From: Annulohypoxylon bovei var. microspora
Lineage: Eukaryota > Ascomycota > Sordariomycetes > Xylariales > Hypoxylaceae
DNA: 64,000 bases
Direction: 5' to 3'
NCBI GenBank assembly: GCA_022836615.1
Contig: MU405289.1
Coordinates: forward strand, 115,459-179,458
Part shown: positions 11,201 to 24,011 of the stretch, one piece after another
Numbering within the stretch: position 1 is the first letter of the stretch
Layout: the number at the start of each line of letters is the position of its first letter
Notes under the pieces: generated by a model
The model's database searches: none
The model's input: only the letters and a program-made list of their open reading frames with translations
Told to the model about the DNA's origin: nothing
Program-made: the position numbers and the translations under genes

Positions 11201-11921
11201 TTCAACACCATCGATTCAGCAACTAGCATCTGGGTCAAGGGTCGCGAATTCTCCATCAAACGACTGCTCGGCGACGCATATCCCGAAGATGCTAATCGCT
11301 ACGACAATGGCGGGTTAGGTATCTTCCGTTTAGCCCCCCAAGATTATCATCGGTTCCACATCCCCGTTGACGGTATAATGCGCGAGCCGAAGCTCATCGC
11401 CGGCGAGTATTATACCGTTAACCCTATGGCTATCCGATCGGCGTTAGATGTATACGGCGAAAATGTCCGTGTCATTTGCCCCATTGACACGGAATTATTC
11501 GGTCGGGTAATGGTGATCTGTGTTGGCGCCATGATGGTTGGTAGCACAGTAATCACTCGAAACGAGGGAGATCAGGTGAAACGAGCCGAGGAGCTTGGAT
11601 ACTTTAAATTTGGTGGCAGCACTATTGTGACACTGTTTGAACCTGGAAAGATGGTGTTTGACGCTGATTTGGTCGACAACTCGACGAGTGCTCTGGAAAC
11701 ACTGGTAAGACTTCGCCCCCACCCGTTGGATGTCTTGAGTCTAAAAGCTAACGTATATATAGATCCGAGCAGGCATGTCAGTTGGTCATTCCCCGCAGGT
11801 ATCACAATTTGCGCCAGACATGCGCAAGGATGAGAAGGATGTCACAGAGGCAGATAAGGCGGAGGCACACCGTCGCATCCGCGGTGGCGTTGAGGCTGCA
11901 GATGACGGGAACTTAAATTAA
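8298..11921 (+). CDS. psd2: C2-domain phosphatidylserine decarboxylase, PSD2 type
   Basis: Converts phosphatidylserine to phosphatidylethanolamine, expected at Golgi/endosomal membranes. Five exons, join(8298..8462, 8529..8573, 8661..10899, 10953..11704, 11763..11921), encode 1119 residues. The start at 8298 has a CACC context; an in-frame frame extends upstream but begins without such context. Domains in order: C2-1 (about 45-135), acidic Asp/Glu run (about 238-252), C2-2 (about 290-390), an EF-hand DADESGEISKVE (about 549-560), a CxxC...HxxxC zinc-finger-like motif (about 706-729), then the decarboxylase domain. Catalytic features are SPAD (D894), the histidines of DYHRFH (about 948-951) and the self-cleavage site GGST (1037-1040; Ser1039 would become the pyruvoyl group). 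Intron 2 uses an unusual GTTGGT donor. Length and order fit fungal Psd2 orthologues. Confidence 0.94.
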
Positions 11922-13216
11922 TGAGGGACTAGGGGGCGGGGTTGAGAAATACATGCAATTATTGCATTCGGGCGGCGTGATACCATTGAAGCGACGACTT
12001 TCAAAAGAGACCTGGATCCTTGATACCTAGGTAGATAGATGAGGTTTAAGCATAAAACTGAGAAGTCAATTGCATCTCTATCGGACCGGTGGATATAGAG
12101 TTACCAAGAGACGGAACTACCCAGTACCTAGGTGAGCACTGAGCAGGCGGCTGTTAGTGTTAGTCATTCTTTGACATACGAGAGGGGTCAAATACATATA
12201 TGGCCCTTCGAATAGAATGTCACGATAATCCTATATCGGACGCCTTCTGCATCTTCTACATCTTCTGCGTCTTATTCTAACTGGTCCTATCTTGCGACCA
12301 TAAGGCCAACAGTGTCGTACAGATACGTACGTTAGGTACGTCACGATCTAATCTTTCACCGGACACCGTACGATGTCTTACGGGTGTCTCTAGGACGACA
12401 GAATCGGTGTGGATATGGAGGAAGTTCGTAACTACATAAGTGACAAGACCAACATAAATGCAAGTCACACCGACATGGCAACTTCCAATTATATATATGC
12501 GGTCAAGAAGCGGTGTTCAATAAGAAGCTTCCACGTGAATGATAAAGGGGGGGCAGACGCAGGTAGACGCAGGTAGACGCAGGTAGAGACAGATTGTGGG
12601 GTAGGAATTGAATTGGAACCGGCTCTTAGTGGTTCGCCAATTGGAGCGATCCATCCTATCCATCCCAGATCCCTGTAGGTTCCGGGTAACTTAACCTTAA
12701 AGCTTTTTGTTTACTTTACAACCCCGCATAGCAACCGCCCGTTACATTTCAAAGAAAAACATTCCAGCGGGAAAAGAAAACTGGAACGTTAGCTGTAATA
12801 CTAATAAATCTAGCAGGGAATCAAATCTGAGAGAAAGGCAACAATTCCTATTTGCTTGGTTGCTTGGTTGCTTGCATCCTAGGCTCGACATCGCGTAGAG
12901 CGAACATTTCAATTGCTATTTGAGAGAAGATACCTACTGTTGTGTTGTTGTGGAGAGTCGAGCGACGAAGACGAGACGGGGTGACGAAATTATACATACA
13001 TACCTACAGCACGCACGCGGTATATACACATACATATCTGCAGCAACCCGCAACGCCAATGCGGACAGCGTCGATAGCAATTGGTGAATACCTCATTGCA
13101 TATAGCACCATTTGGAAGAATTGCGGACGACCGTAATTGATATTAAAAACGATTGAGTCGAAAAAGGGGGGGAACGAACACGATCAACACGAGTAAACAC
13201 GAAACGCCGCGACGAA
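11922..13216. other. Intergenic region, 1.3 kb
   Basis: 3' flank of the decarboxylase gene, then the promoter and leader of the coiled-coil protein gene. No gene found. It contains a 10-bp minisatellite at 12555-12586 and a TACCTAGGTAG word near 12026. Confidence 0.5.
12555..12586. repeat. 10-bp minisatellite, about 3.2 copies
   Basis: The unit AGACGCAGGT is repeated in tandem three times without mismatch, followed by a partial copy. Confidence 0.85.
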
Positions 13217-16150
13217 ATGGGCGACCCCGACAATCTCCGTACGGCGTCGCTGTACATCAACAACCAGCTGATGTCCCGCGGCCTGCTGCGTGATGGCCAC
13301 AACATCGACTTCGCGAACCCGGAGTCCGGCGAGGGAGGACTACAGGGTACTATGGGCAAGGTCATGAGCGTGATCAACGACCTAATTCTAAGGCGCGATG
13401 TACGTATTTACTCTTCCTATGCTCTCATATTCGTATCGATATCAACGACTAGAAACATGTATATACGCCCGGTATAGATCGTGGATAGGATGGATTGAAT
13501 AAAAGAGAAGAGAGAAAGGTACAAGAAACAATTGACTAACACAACCTCTCTCCCCCCAAAACAGCGCGACGCCGAAAACCGCGAATCCCTCTCCACAACG
13601 CTACGCACGCTGCGCGCGGACTCGCAACGCCAGACGACAGAACTCACGCGGCAAGCCGACCGGTTATCCGATACCCAGCGCAAGCTCGACGGCGCCGACG
13701 CCGCAGAGCGCGCCCTGCGCTCCCAGCTCAAGGCCGCCGAGCACACGACCCACCGCCTGAAGGACGAGGCGGCTAAAGCCAAGACTCTGCTGGCCCAGGC
13801 GCGCGCTGCCTGCGCCACCGAGGTGCGCAAGCGCGACCGCCAGATTGATGGCCTGAAGAAGGCCGTTGCCGACGCCGGACGCGTGCGTGGTGGCGGCCGC
13901 AATAGGGACGTGCTGACCATCACCGTGACCGGTGAGGTCGGCGGCGACGAAAGGGGTGGCTTGCCGGCGGGGGCTACGGAAGCCGAGGGGTACAGTTTGA
14001 GGCTCGAGACCAACGGGTTCCTCACGGAGCTGGCGCGGGGTTTGAGCGAGGAGAATGAGGGCCTCCTGGCGCTGGTTAAGAGGACCGTTGATAGCCTGAG
14101 GGATATGAGCGGGCTCGAGCGCGGGGCGAACGGGGCTGATGCCGTTTCCGACCGCCAGTCGGAGGCTGGCGGCGCAGATGTGCTGGTGGTGACGCCGCAG
14201 CGCAGCGCGGAGGATCTGGCGCGCGAGCTGGAGGACATCATGGAGCATCTTAGGACGATACTCACGAACCCCTCCTTCGTGCCGATCGAGGAGGTCGAGG
14301 TGCGCGAGGAGGCCATCACGCGCCTGCGCGCCGGCCTCGAGACCATGGAGTCCCGGTGGAAGGACGCCGTGCACATGATCGACGGCTGGCGCAAGCGCAT
14401 GGTGTCGAGCGGCAAGACCGTCGACATCGAAGACCTCCGCATGGGCCTCCGCCTCAGCCCTGTTAGGGTCAGGGATGTCGAGGAGACGGTCGACGTGGTG
14501 CCGTTGCCGATGCGGCTTTCGTGCGTCCAGGAAGAGGAAGAGGAGGAGAGTAAATATGAGGACCAATACGAGAACGAAGATGAGCAAGATAGCCCGAGAG
14601 GACTAGATCGGATCAAAGAGGAGGAAGAGTCACCTCGAAGGCGTAGGTCTCCGAGCCCAGCCGAGTCTCTACATCTAGTCCCGGCACCAGGGTACCAGAA
14701 CGACGATTCGGAATCGGACTCAAGCAGCATCTTCCAGGACGACATCGACATGAACGAACTAGACGCCGAAGAACCAAACGTCCAAGTCCTCCAGGAATCC
14801 ACATACGGGGCGTCGCTGGACTCGCCTCCTCTGCCGATACCGCCGCAGCTCAGCCCGCTCAAGGACTCGTACTCGTCGGGGAATAAGGGCCCTACCATGC
14901 GCGACCAAGCGTACCGCAAGCGGCCCGGCGACTTTACGACTATCATCGAGGAAAACACCTGGGACCTGATGGCGGAAGAAGAGGAAGAGAAGCCGCCCGT
15001 GCCGCCGCCTCACGTTATCAAGCCTCAGTCCCCCCAGCAGAAGAAGCCGACGTCGGCTAGCAAACGCTCGCCGCCGTGGCAGGACCAGGGCTCGACGTCC
15101 TCGTACGACAGCCCGCTGTTCGGAAAGTCGGGCGAGCGACCGTCGCAGACGGATCCCTCTCGCAAGCTGTTCTCGAAGCCAACCGTGAACCTGGTGCAGC
15201 AGATACAGTCGAAGTCGCAGCCGGAGCCCGGGAGCACGAACGGACACAGCCCCGCCAAGTCTTTGAGGCGACCGAACTCGTCGAGAGAATCGCCCGATCC
15301 GCTGACAGCCGAGATCAAGAGGACGAATTCAGACCCGATTAGCGCTTCCCCGCGACACGAACCCACGTCTTCGTCTTCGTCCTCGCGCAAGGCTCCTCCC
15401 GCCGCAATTATTACCACGCAATCCCGCCCCACATCCTCGTCCTCCTTGAAATCCACAGCGAACAGCACGACGCAACAACAACCCTCGATCCCGCGGCCGC
15501 GTTCGCCGATCCGCCCCAACCAACAGCCCACCATCATAGCGGTTAACTCCCGCCTGCCGCGTCCCAACAGCAGCGCTAACCCGCCCCCGCAGAGCCCCCT
15601 AACCATGGCCACCATCGCGGCCAAGCTCGCGGCCTCGGAGCGCGAGGCCGACGCCGCGCGCGTGAGAGCCAAGCTTAGGGCCGTGCGCACCGGCGGGCAG
15701 AGGCGTAACGCGGGCGCGGGGCTGCTGCCGCCGGCCACCATAACCGCGAACGGCTCGCCGCCGCCCAGGGAGACGAGGGCGAGCCCGAAGGCAGTGGTGG
15801 TTAAGGAGGAAGAACGGAAGAAGGACTGCGCGTCCGTAGACCCCGTCAAGCGCGACAGGGAACCGCCGACCCCGTCCTCCCGGGACCAAGGCCCGCGCGC
15901 GAAGCAGCAGAAGACGGAAGACGCTGCGGCGGATGAGCTGGCGGGGTCTTTTGGCGGTAGTGCTGGAAAGCAGCAACAGCAGCAGCAGGGTGGTGAGGAT
16001 ACAGATGCAGATGTCGACATCGACATCGGCATGAAAGTAACCAAACGACGACGCGACCGCGACCGCCGCACGAGCAAAGTCGCGTCGCGCAGGAGAAGCA
16101 CATTAAGCCCCTGGGAGCTGGAGACGCTGATCCAGGGGACGACGAACTGA
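13217..16150 (+). CDS. NIMA-interacting / ADIP-like coiled-coil protein
   Basis: Two exons, join(13217..13399, 13565..16150), encode 922 residues; the junction joins NDLILRRD to RDAENRESLS. The N-terminal about 170 residues (start MGDPDNLRTASLYINNQLMS, then SRGLL and a long coiled coil rich in Lys, Arg and Gln) match the fungal 'NIMA interactive protein' group with an afadin/alpha-actinin-binding (ADIP) type region. Known relatives act at spindle pole bodies or in mitotic regulation, but that role is inferred here. The rest (about 330-900) is low complexity and likely disordered: Asp/Glu-rich runs, Ser/Pro-rich segments, a poly-Gln stretch, and basic clusters near the C-terminus such as KRRRDRDRR. 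Strong GC bias produces long antisense shadow frames. The leader before the ATG is long, and splicing removes a 165-bp intron. Confidence 0.8.
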
Positions 16151-17349
16151 ACTGAACCCGCAACACAACACAATACGGAAGGAAGCCAGATTAGATTAGG
16201 ATACTCTACTCTACTCACTTAACCACTTCCCACATACTTACACACATCACTATCCTACCTTACTACCTACATACTACCATATCACTTTGGGCCGGAGAGG
16301 AAAGGGAAGGGGAACAGGGGAAAGGAGGGCGGGATATCGTAACGACGGGAGAAACGACGAACGGAATGAACGAAACCAACACGCGTGCCTCCTCCGGGCA
16401 CGAAGCAAAAGAACAGGCAGGGATATCCATCCCGAAGCTCGAAAGCCGCAAGGCGACGGCAACGGCGATGGGAGTTTTTAATGACAAGGACTTCGGGGTT
16501 TTTATTGTCTACAGGGCTCCTTTTTTTTTTTTTTTTTTACAACTACTTACTACCTACCATTACCTACCACTACCCACTATTACTACTACTTGCCACTATT
16601 GTTAGGGCCAAGGGATGGGTGGGAGTAGTGGAGTGGGTTGTTAATGTCACGTTTAACGCTTATGATATGAAAAACTTTACTTCTTGCTTACACTTTACAC
16701 TTTACATTCTTGTATAGCTTAGTTCAGTTCGGTTCAGTTCTATTATCCTCTACCTAGGGAGGACGGGATTCGGCGCACGAACTACGGGACACGGCACGTC
16801 AGGCACATCACATAACATCACACATCACATCACATCGCATACAGCAGGCAGCAAGCAGCGACAGCTAGCTGGTTTGTTTATTTACTTTGTTTATACCATT
16901 ACGCAATGGAATCTCTCGTTCCCATTAAAAGTACCTAGAATAGAGTCACGAATCATGAATTACGTATTATGTATCATTGCAAGTATTGCCATTGTGACTA
17001 CCGCCATCACTATCTGCCAGATTCGTTTCTGGTCTCTCGTGATCAATAGCCAGTATAGAGCGAGTCCTGATCTGCTCCTGCTGCTATGTGCAATGTAGAT
17101 ATGCCCGATAGTACACCTGCGGGCTGCTGCTCGTTGTAGAAAGACTCTATTGGAGCCAGAGAAAAAGGGGGTATCTCAAATAAGACAAATGAAGGCCAGC
17201 CTAGCGTTATGCCAACGACAAACCTGGTCCTCCGGAATGCCGCCAACCTCGTCTCTCTGCGTGTAGGGACGTAAGAGAACTCATAATATGGCCTGTGCAC
17301 TGTTTCTTTCCACCTTCAAGCTAGAACGCTGCACACTACCAAACGAACA
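16151..17349. other. Intergenic region between convergent genes, 1.2 kb
   Basis: 3' flanks of the coiled-coil gene (+) and the F-box gene (-). It has an 18-base poly-T run at 16521-16538 followed by TACCTACC/TTACTACC repeats to about 16590, and CACATCACATCA repeats at about 16803-16840. No gene supported. Confidence 0.5.
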
Positions 17350-19583
17350 CTAGAAATTAGATGAGTTGATGAATGGAAGATTGGGGTTTCGGAAGCGATC
17401 CGGGTGTGATGAGGGTATGTGAGGCGATAGACCTTTGATTATCTGCGCCCCAAATTTGCTAGAGGCCCATTCCCTAAGCTCTATTCTGGGTGGTCCCTGT
17501 CGGCAGTAAATTGTCTTGACGCCTTTGTTGATTAACTTCGCTAGCAGGGTGTCGGGAAACAGTTCATCCGAGATGTCCACAATGCGCAAACTGGGGAAGC
17601 AGCTAGCTATAGCAAGCACGACGTCGTCAAATAGCCGATGTTCATGAAGGCCCTCTCGCGTAAACCCAGTCAGATTGAGATAGGTGATGCTGTCGCTTCT
17701 GAACCAGTCAGGGAGCGTAGGAGCACGGTGGTCTTGGAAGAAGTCCTGGACAGGCAACGGGTCGACGTGTAATTCTCGCAGAACACCAGATTCCAGGCCA
17801 GGCTTAACAAACAGCTCGAGCGTGGACTGTTCGATTTCTCTCGAAAGTAGTGACACTTTCTCCATCTTTCGAAAAGGAAAGTTGGTCTTCAAGCGGCCAT
17901 TATGAATTCTAGTAAATTCCGACTCGTATAGCTGCATTAACTCAGAGTCTGCTTCTATATGCATCTCGCGCATCATTCTGTTGGAGAGATCCTGCCTTGC
18001 CCCAAAAAGGCTCGGCATCATATGCTCCCCTAAGAATAAGCTTTGCAGTCTTCGCCAGCAAAGCCGTATGAGTCCAGGGACGTAGTAAAAATAGTCGACC
18101 CAGGCTTCTTCTACATTAGGGGTCTTTTCAATAATAGCGCCCTATATATAATTAGAATTATAATATCAATATGATAGTTATGTGAACTTACCAAGTCAAC
18201 CATAGGATCAAAGTCGTCTGAAGTTGAAAGCCGAATGACCTTTAGTTTTTCCATCTTAGGCCAGTGGAGATCCCAATATTCCTGTCCGTCTCTGTTAGGA
18301 TTGAAAAGTTTGAAGACCGAAAGTTCTTCTAGGGAATTAGAAGACGACTCAAGCAATTGGTGTAAAAGCTTAGTTGCGGGCTGTATTCCATGACCCAGAT
18401 AGAGATTTGTAAGCTTGGGCTTTTTGGTGTTCTCAGGCAATGCACCCAAAGAAAGAATTGCACGCGGTTCTCTCAGCTTGAGAACCTTAAGGTCCTGGAA
18501 GAAACGGAAGAGGCGCTCGAGTTTACAAATCTTTAAGAACTGGGCACAACCATCGACGGACAGTTCTGTGAGACTATGACCCGCGTAGTTCCAATTGGAT
18601 GTGAAACTTGAGAGAAATCTTGGCGTAGATGGTTGATTGAGCCGAGTAAATGTGTAGTCTTGGATCCTCCATTGGTTGCTGAGCGCTTTAGTAGCCAAGA
18701 CAGTCTTCCAAGTTTTGGAGACACACAAGCCGCGACTATTTATCCAGTTAATAAACAATACGAATTAGTTCGTAATACGAAGGCTGCTTACCAAAGTGTT
18801 CTAGTATTCAGGAACCCGAATATCATGCCCACGAGCTCGATGGGAAGTTCGGTCATAGGGTCGAACGTAGCTAAAGGGAGCACCTTATCTTTCTGGGCTT
18901 CTAGCTTCTATGCTCAGGAATTAGCCAAGGTCCTGTGATATCCGATGAATATACTTACAGATAAGAGGGCATGATTCGGGCTCTTCCGCTTGACGAGCTC
19001 TACGCCTTGCTTATAATTGTAATAAGCAACGGTCTGCTGATTCTTCAGCCTAAGAACCTTTCCCAAGCGTAGGTAGCTCTAGATATGGAGGTTAGTGTCT
19101 CAATGCATCAGTCTGGAATAGAATATGGTCAAACCTTGGGCTCTCTCGGGGAAAGATTAACCATCTTCAAGGCAAATTCGAGGGCTTCTTCCAATCTAGC
19201 CTGCGTCTCATAGGTAGCAATAAGCGAATCGAGCGCATCGAGATGAAGTCGATTATTGCATCGTTGAGAGGCCGACAGGTTTGTTAGGGCCCCCTTAAGG
19301 TCTTTCTTCTTGATTCCTGTCAAGATATCATGGTCTATGCGAGGCTGCTTCTGGATAGAAATTCCGCAGACGCACAAATCCATGGCCTAGCAAGGTAAGC
19401 GCGTGTCGAACAGATAGTAAATAATGGGTATTTTACCTTTAGGAAAGCCTTCTCGGCGAGGTCATATTGCCGGGCCTTGTAAAATCTGTGGCCTTTCTGA
19501 AACAAAGCAGATGCCCTATCTGCACCGCGATTGGTAACGGTTGCCATTTTTACAGGCGTATGACGAGGAGTATCGTCGTTCAT
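17350..19583 (-). CDS. TPR/F-box/LRR protein, Pof3/Dia2-like
   Basis: Likely substrate receptor of an SCF ubiquitin ligase; the fission-yeast Pof3 and budding-yeast Dia2 relatives act in genome stability at replication forks. Six exons, complement(join(17350..18141, 18192..18735, 18792..18907, 18959..19078, 19135..19386, 19437..19583)), give 656 residues. TPR-type helices occupy about residues 20-170 (ASALFQKGHRFYKARQYDLA, then YLRLGKVLRLKNQQTVAYYNY). The F-box follows at about 188-235 (FDPMTELPIELVGMIFGFL, joined across an intron to CRGLCVSKTWKTVL). Leucine-rich-repeat-like segments (LTELSVDGC, LKVLKLREP, LTNLYLGHG) fill the C-terminal half. The exon-4 acceptor is the third AG, since the first two give stops. 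The donor after exon 2 is GTTTGA. MATVTNRG, 12 residues in, is an alternative start. Confidence 0.82.
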
Positions 19584-21232
19584 GTAAAATAGGTGAGACG
19601 GTGACGATTATTGCCGATGGATAAATGAGATACGGCAATAATAGGAAAATGAGGAAATATGAATTATCGTTGAAGATTAGGTGGAGCTAGTAGATTAATC
19701 TACTTTCTACCTAACCAGTGATGTTTTTTTCCCTTGAAAAGGTTGAAAGATAGATCGTCGTTTGTTCTCATGGTAAGTTGTAGAAATAGAAAGTTAATGT
19801 TGAATCGACGCGGTTACGAAGTAGATAGACGCGTAAAGTGCGACGGTGAGTTAGTTGATTAAGGTTTGGCGGGGTAGTGGGGTAGGGGTCACCTACCTGC
19901 ATATTTAGGTAGGTACGTACATGTACCTAATGCACTATATTAAGCTGGGTACAGGAGCTGAAAGAATCATGAGTTCACCGATAATATTCATATATTATGT
20001 GAATAAGATTGTGCACTTTCTTAGAACTCAGTATGTACAGATAAATTATTATTAAGAGCCGTGACATTCAAGTTTCAAGCAGTTTTGCCATAAATTATCA
20101 TGAAAGTAAATCGATCCAAAGGTTATAAAACAAAGTTACTTGGAAATAAGTAATTTACCTAACTTAAACACATGTCATGCAATGAATAAACACTTTATAA
20201 TGTAACTAACTATGTTTAATATTTATTAAATAACTTGGAAAGTTAAAGAAGAAATACTATTATATAAACTGTTCAATTATAATTAAATATAAACTTATAA
20301 AGTTCCCGCCGCCGCAGAATACGTATATACCAGAATGTTACATTATCAAAAATTATCTGCAGTCAGAAGCCAAGCCTAGTAGGTGCTAGGTACGGAATAA
20401 AATAAAGATTTTTAGGGGGAGCATAATGACTTGTGACGCCCCTAACAATCCACCTTTCTACTTTGTTCCTATTGTTTCACTAAACATAATTCAGTACGTA
20501 TATCTTGCAAAGCTCCTAAGAAAAAATATCATCTATCTTGGTACCTAGTAAGTAATAAAAATATCCCTTAAAGGAAGAGAGGAGAACATGGCTAAGATTG
20601 AAGCTAAGAATGTCACGTCAAGTCTATTATACGGCAAGTACATGTTTACTACAGCACCCCGGCCGAAAAGCTCCGTCGTGACACGAACAATGCGGGGGCG
20701 GAATACGGGATACAGGAAGCTCATGTCATGATCTATTCTAGCCGTACCACCCGTACCCACGGTAGTGTTAGAAACAGCCCGAACGAGATTAGGTACCTAG
20801 GCAGATTGGCTAGGTCGTAGTGTACCATACTTTTGTCCACCCTATAAACTTTACCTACGTAATCTCTAAAGTTTGTGGCACAACCACGCCAAACAGACCA
20901 ATTTAAGTCACTCTCACCTCACCTCACCCTTTTATTTTATCTTATCTTATTTTATTGTATTATCTGATATTATTTGAAGTATTTTAAGACTGATCCATTA
21001 CTGCTACACGGCACAAGGTGACGACAGACTCCTACGGCCCCGGACGGGAACTCCCTTCATCCATAGATAAAAGATAACAAATAACGTATATCTAGTAAAC
21101 AGGAGGAGGCACTGTCCTACCGAAGGAGCCGTCGTGCTAACAAACTACTCACGGGACCTGGGATGCCCATCCCTACGCCCATCATCATCCATCACTCCCG
21201 CTCTAGCGTCCTTTCCATCTCTCGCAACAATG

Positions 21233-21256
21233 CCCATCCCCATCCCCATCCCCATC
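21233..21256. repeat. CCCATC microsatellite
   Basis: Four tandem copies of the hexamer CCCATC within a C-rich stretch. It lies in non-coding DNA. Confidence 0.8.
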
Positions 21257-21697
21257 GAGTCCGCCCAACAGCGAGGCGCAGAACCCCGTATTCCCTTCCA
21301 TCACCCCCGGGCCCAGTCCCGGGTGGCACGGGTGGTGTAATCGTGGGCGGAGAAATAGCATCGATCAATCTATGCCAAACCCGGTCCTCCCTTCCCTTTC
21401 CCCCACCTTTTCCCTATCCCCCCTGTCCCCTTATCCCGAAGATGGGTGATTTTTATAGATCTCCTTCGTACGACTCTGACTTGCGCTTAGGTCCCCGCTT
21501 TCTTATTTTTATATAGGGTGCTAGAACATACGCATCCATTCCGTCTCTTGTCGTGTTGCGCCCAAGCTCTACTCCTTCTAGCCTAAAAGACCCCGTGGCC
21601 GGGCCGGGCGACGTACCAAGGCACTCGATACAGTAAGGGCTGCGAGGGACTTTCAATGTTCATGATATGACTATAGATGACCATGCCTTTATTCCCA

Positions 21698-21732
21698 ACA
21701 CCTCCACCTCCACCTCCACCTCCACCCTCACC
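21698..21732. repeat. ACCTCC microsatellite
   Basis: Between four and five tandem copies of the hexamer ACCTCC, ending in an imperfect copy. Intergenic. Confidence 0.8.
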
Positions 21733-23162
21733 TTAACCTTACTACCTCACTCTACGTTAGGTATGCTACCGTCGCGAGGGCTATAGCTTACTCTGCTTCC
21801 ACCCACCCCTTCACCCCCTCAGCGCCCGTAATGACTCGAGCGCCGCCCCTTGCAGGATCGTTAAGCCTCTGAGTAAGTACCCACACATGCCCTCAGACCG
21901 GAGATCCTTCGCGGACAGCCTTGGATCGCAGCGACGATCCGGTCAGCTCTCCTTACGTGATCTGGCCGAATGCGCGCAAACTAGAGGGGTAACGGGCAGG
22001 TCGACAGCGCAGACAGCAAATATACCTACAGATGTCGCGCACACAGTAGCCGGGTTAGGTATGGGTGTAATCATAACCATGGATGCGGTTGAAAATATCT
22101 ATGCCCTTAGTAAGTACCCAAGCTTACGTCCAACAACCTACCCAGGTACCCAAAGCATATGAAACTTCCAAATTCGCGCTTCTCAGTTTATGGGACACTC
22201 GATGTCATGTTAGAAGGTAGGTACCTATATAGATAACTAGAGTCCAGCAGCTTCGCCTTGCATGGTAAGCGACCGGCGCCACACACGGTGTATTGTAGTA
22301 CAATACAGCATTGTGTCCCCAGGACCCTCGCGTCTACGGCGTCAGCGGCGCCTAAAACCGTGCGACCTACCCAGGTGCACGGCGGCCCCCAAAAGCCACG
22401 TGCAACGCGCTGCGGTAGAACCGGAAAGGTGCTCCAGGGCTGGCTGTCAGATCTAATTGTCGCACGCCCACGCCAACCAACCGCCTACCTACCTAAGACA
22501 CGCAGGACCGCCCTCCATACATACACACACACACGGCAACTTTAAGCACATACTTGGCGGAGGTAAGTTCTTGCCGTTGCAGGAAACAAGTCGCACGACG
22601 GCGCCCAGGGCCGGCTGATTGGCGTGTGCGAGCATGTAGCGCGTTCTGGGGGGCGTCGGTGGTGGTGTACGGCCCGACGCTCGCACTGGTCGGCGTCGCA
22701 GCACTCCAGCATCTTGCGGTGCATCGCTGCTACATCGTACATCGCGCATCGTGCTGAGTCCAATTGACCTAATGTAAGGTCCTACCGGCGTGCGTGTGCG
22801 GGTTACGTATGCAGTCATTCGTGCCTACATACATACTTACCCATCTGCCCTCCATCTGCCCTCCATTATCTACCTATGAACCTATTAAAACCCATATATG
22901 TATGGGCAGGTAGATCGGGGTGGAGGGGAGGAGAGGGGTTCAAGTTGGCCTGTTGGAGCGGGATGTCTTAAAATGCATAAGGTTGACTTCCAATGTTCTA
23001 CTAGGTACCTACATGTAGGTATGTAAGGGATAGACCAAAAATGGAAAAGGCGTAGAAAAGCCAAAGAGCGATAAAAAAGGGAATTGGCTGCAAGCCGTTT
23101 TCTAGAAACATAAGAAGGCACGTTACCAAGTCGAGGTAAACCTCCCGCCGGGTTTTTTTATT

Positions 23163-23260
23163 TTTAGCTGGCGAGCTGCGAACCCTTGTCCCCAGCGCGG
23201 AGCTAGACGCATAATAGGTAGCCAATCAGCAGCGCCGACGCTCTACCAGTCCGGCTTCAA
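23163..23260 (-). pseudogene. tRNA-like relic
   Basis: On the minus strand, an A-box-like ACTGGTAGAGCG (plus about 23239-23250) is followed at tRNA-with-intron spacing by a B-box-like GGGTTCGCAGC (plus about 23168-23178). The T-stem does not pair and the acceptor ends do not match, so the sequence is degenerate. It sits 85 bp left of the 667-bp TIR element. Confidence 0.3.
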
Positions 23261-23344
23261 GACTCTATCGGCCCGTGAGCCCCACCAAAGCTGATAGCGG
23301 GGCTGGATGTTTTTTTTTATTTTACTTATTGTAAGGGTTTTGTC

Positions 23345-23401
23345 CAGTAACTTTAACAACACAACCCAGTTTTTGCTACGGAACACACCCCATCCACTTT
23401 T
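23345..23401 (+). repeat. Left 57-bp terminal inverted repeat
   Basis: Begins CAGTAACTTT and ends CCATCCACTTTT; identical in inverted orientation to 23955-24011. The 9-bp target duplication lies immediately left. Confidence 0.92.
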
Positions 23402-23954
23402 AAGTGGTTCTAGTGATCTTATTGGTCAAAACCACTAGTAATACTTATTCTCCCGTACAAACTCACCCACTGCCACATACACCTATATTATTTACCTTTC
23501 AATTAATTGAATCAACAATTGATTATATTCGTTTGAAAGCGCTTGAGAAATTTCGTATTAAACTAATTTTTCTAATAAATAAAGCCTTAATTCGAAGATG
23601 CTAAGTTGAAAAGTAGGTGTGTTAGGTGGGGCAGTGCGCAACAAGGGGTATCACGTGACTACCCTCATTCCAACACTTTGTTAATCTTTTAACTTGCGTA
23701 ACATCTTTAAATCGCAACTTTAAATATTGAAATTAAATTCATTAAATAGCGCTTCCAAAGCGCTTTCGAATAAATCAAGTGCATCTTGTTTAATATTATT
23801 TTTTGAATGCGATATAATGAAATACGTAGGTTGAATTGAATTGGCATTGATAGTACATAGGTTTGTATGGCAATTTGTATGTGTAAAAAGGTACCGTTGG
23901 TGATGCAAGTGAGATTGATCAGGTTGGTGGATATGAACCAATAAAATGCTTTAG

Positions 23955-24011
23955 AAAAGTGGATGGGGTGTGTTCCGTAGCAAAAACTGGGTTGTGTTGT
24001 TAAAGTTACTG
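23955..24011 (-). repeat. Right 57-bp terminal inverted repeat
   Basis: Begins AAAAGTGGATGG and ends AAAGTTACTG on the plus strand; exact inverted copy of 23345-23401, followed by the second GGTTTTGTC. Confidence 0.92.

Larger units (their letters stand above)
23345..24011. mobile_element. 667-bp non-autonomous DNA transposon, Mutator-like (MULE) features
   Basis: The first 57 bases (23345-23401, starting CAGTAACTTTAACAAC) are a perfect inverted copy of the last 57 (23955-24011). A 9-bp direct repeat GGTTTTGTC flanks the element exactly (23336-23344 and 24012-24020). Long TIRs with a 9-bp duplication are typical of Mutator-like elements; hAT elements make 8-bp duplications, which fits less well. 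The interior has no transposase frame, is AT-rich, and carries an imperfect internal palindrome around the words AAAGCGCTT (about 23536) and AAGCGCTTT (about 23757), so the element could fold into a long hairpin. Identical TIRs suggest recent insertion or little decay. Confidence 0.85.

Noticed and set aside
13417..14958. 513-codon minus-strand open frame opposite the coiled-coil gene
   Set aside because: It is Ser/Arg-rich with no motif, and arises because the + strand gene is GC-rich. The + protein has the family signature and a proper intron.
15025..16218. 397-codon minus-strand open frame
   Set aside because: Shadow of exon 2 of the coiled-coil gene; low-complexity composition and no family features.
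21887..22162. 91-codon + frame in the gene-poor region
   Set aside because: No recognisable domain and no clear partner exons; composition resembles the surrounding non-coding DNA.
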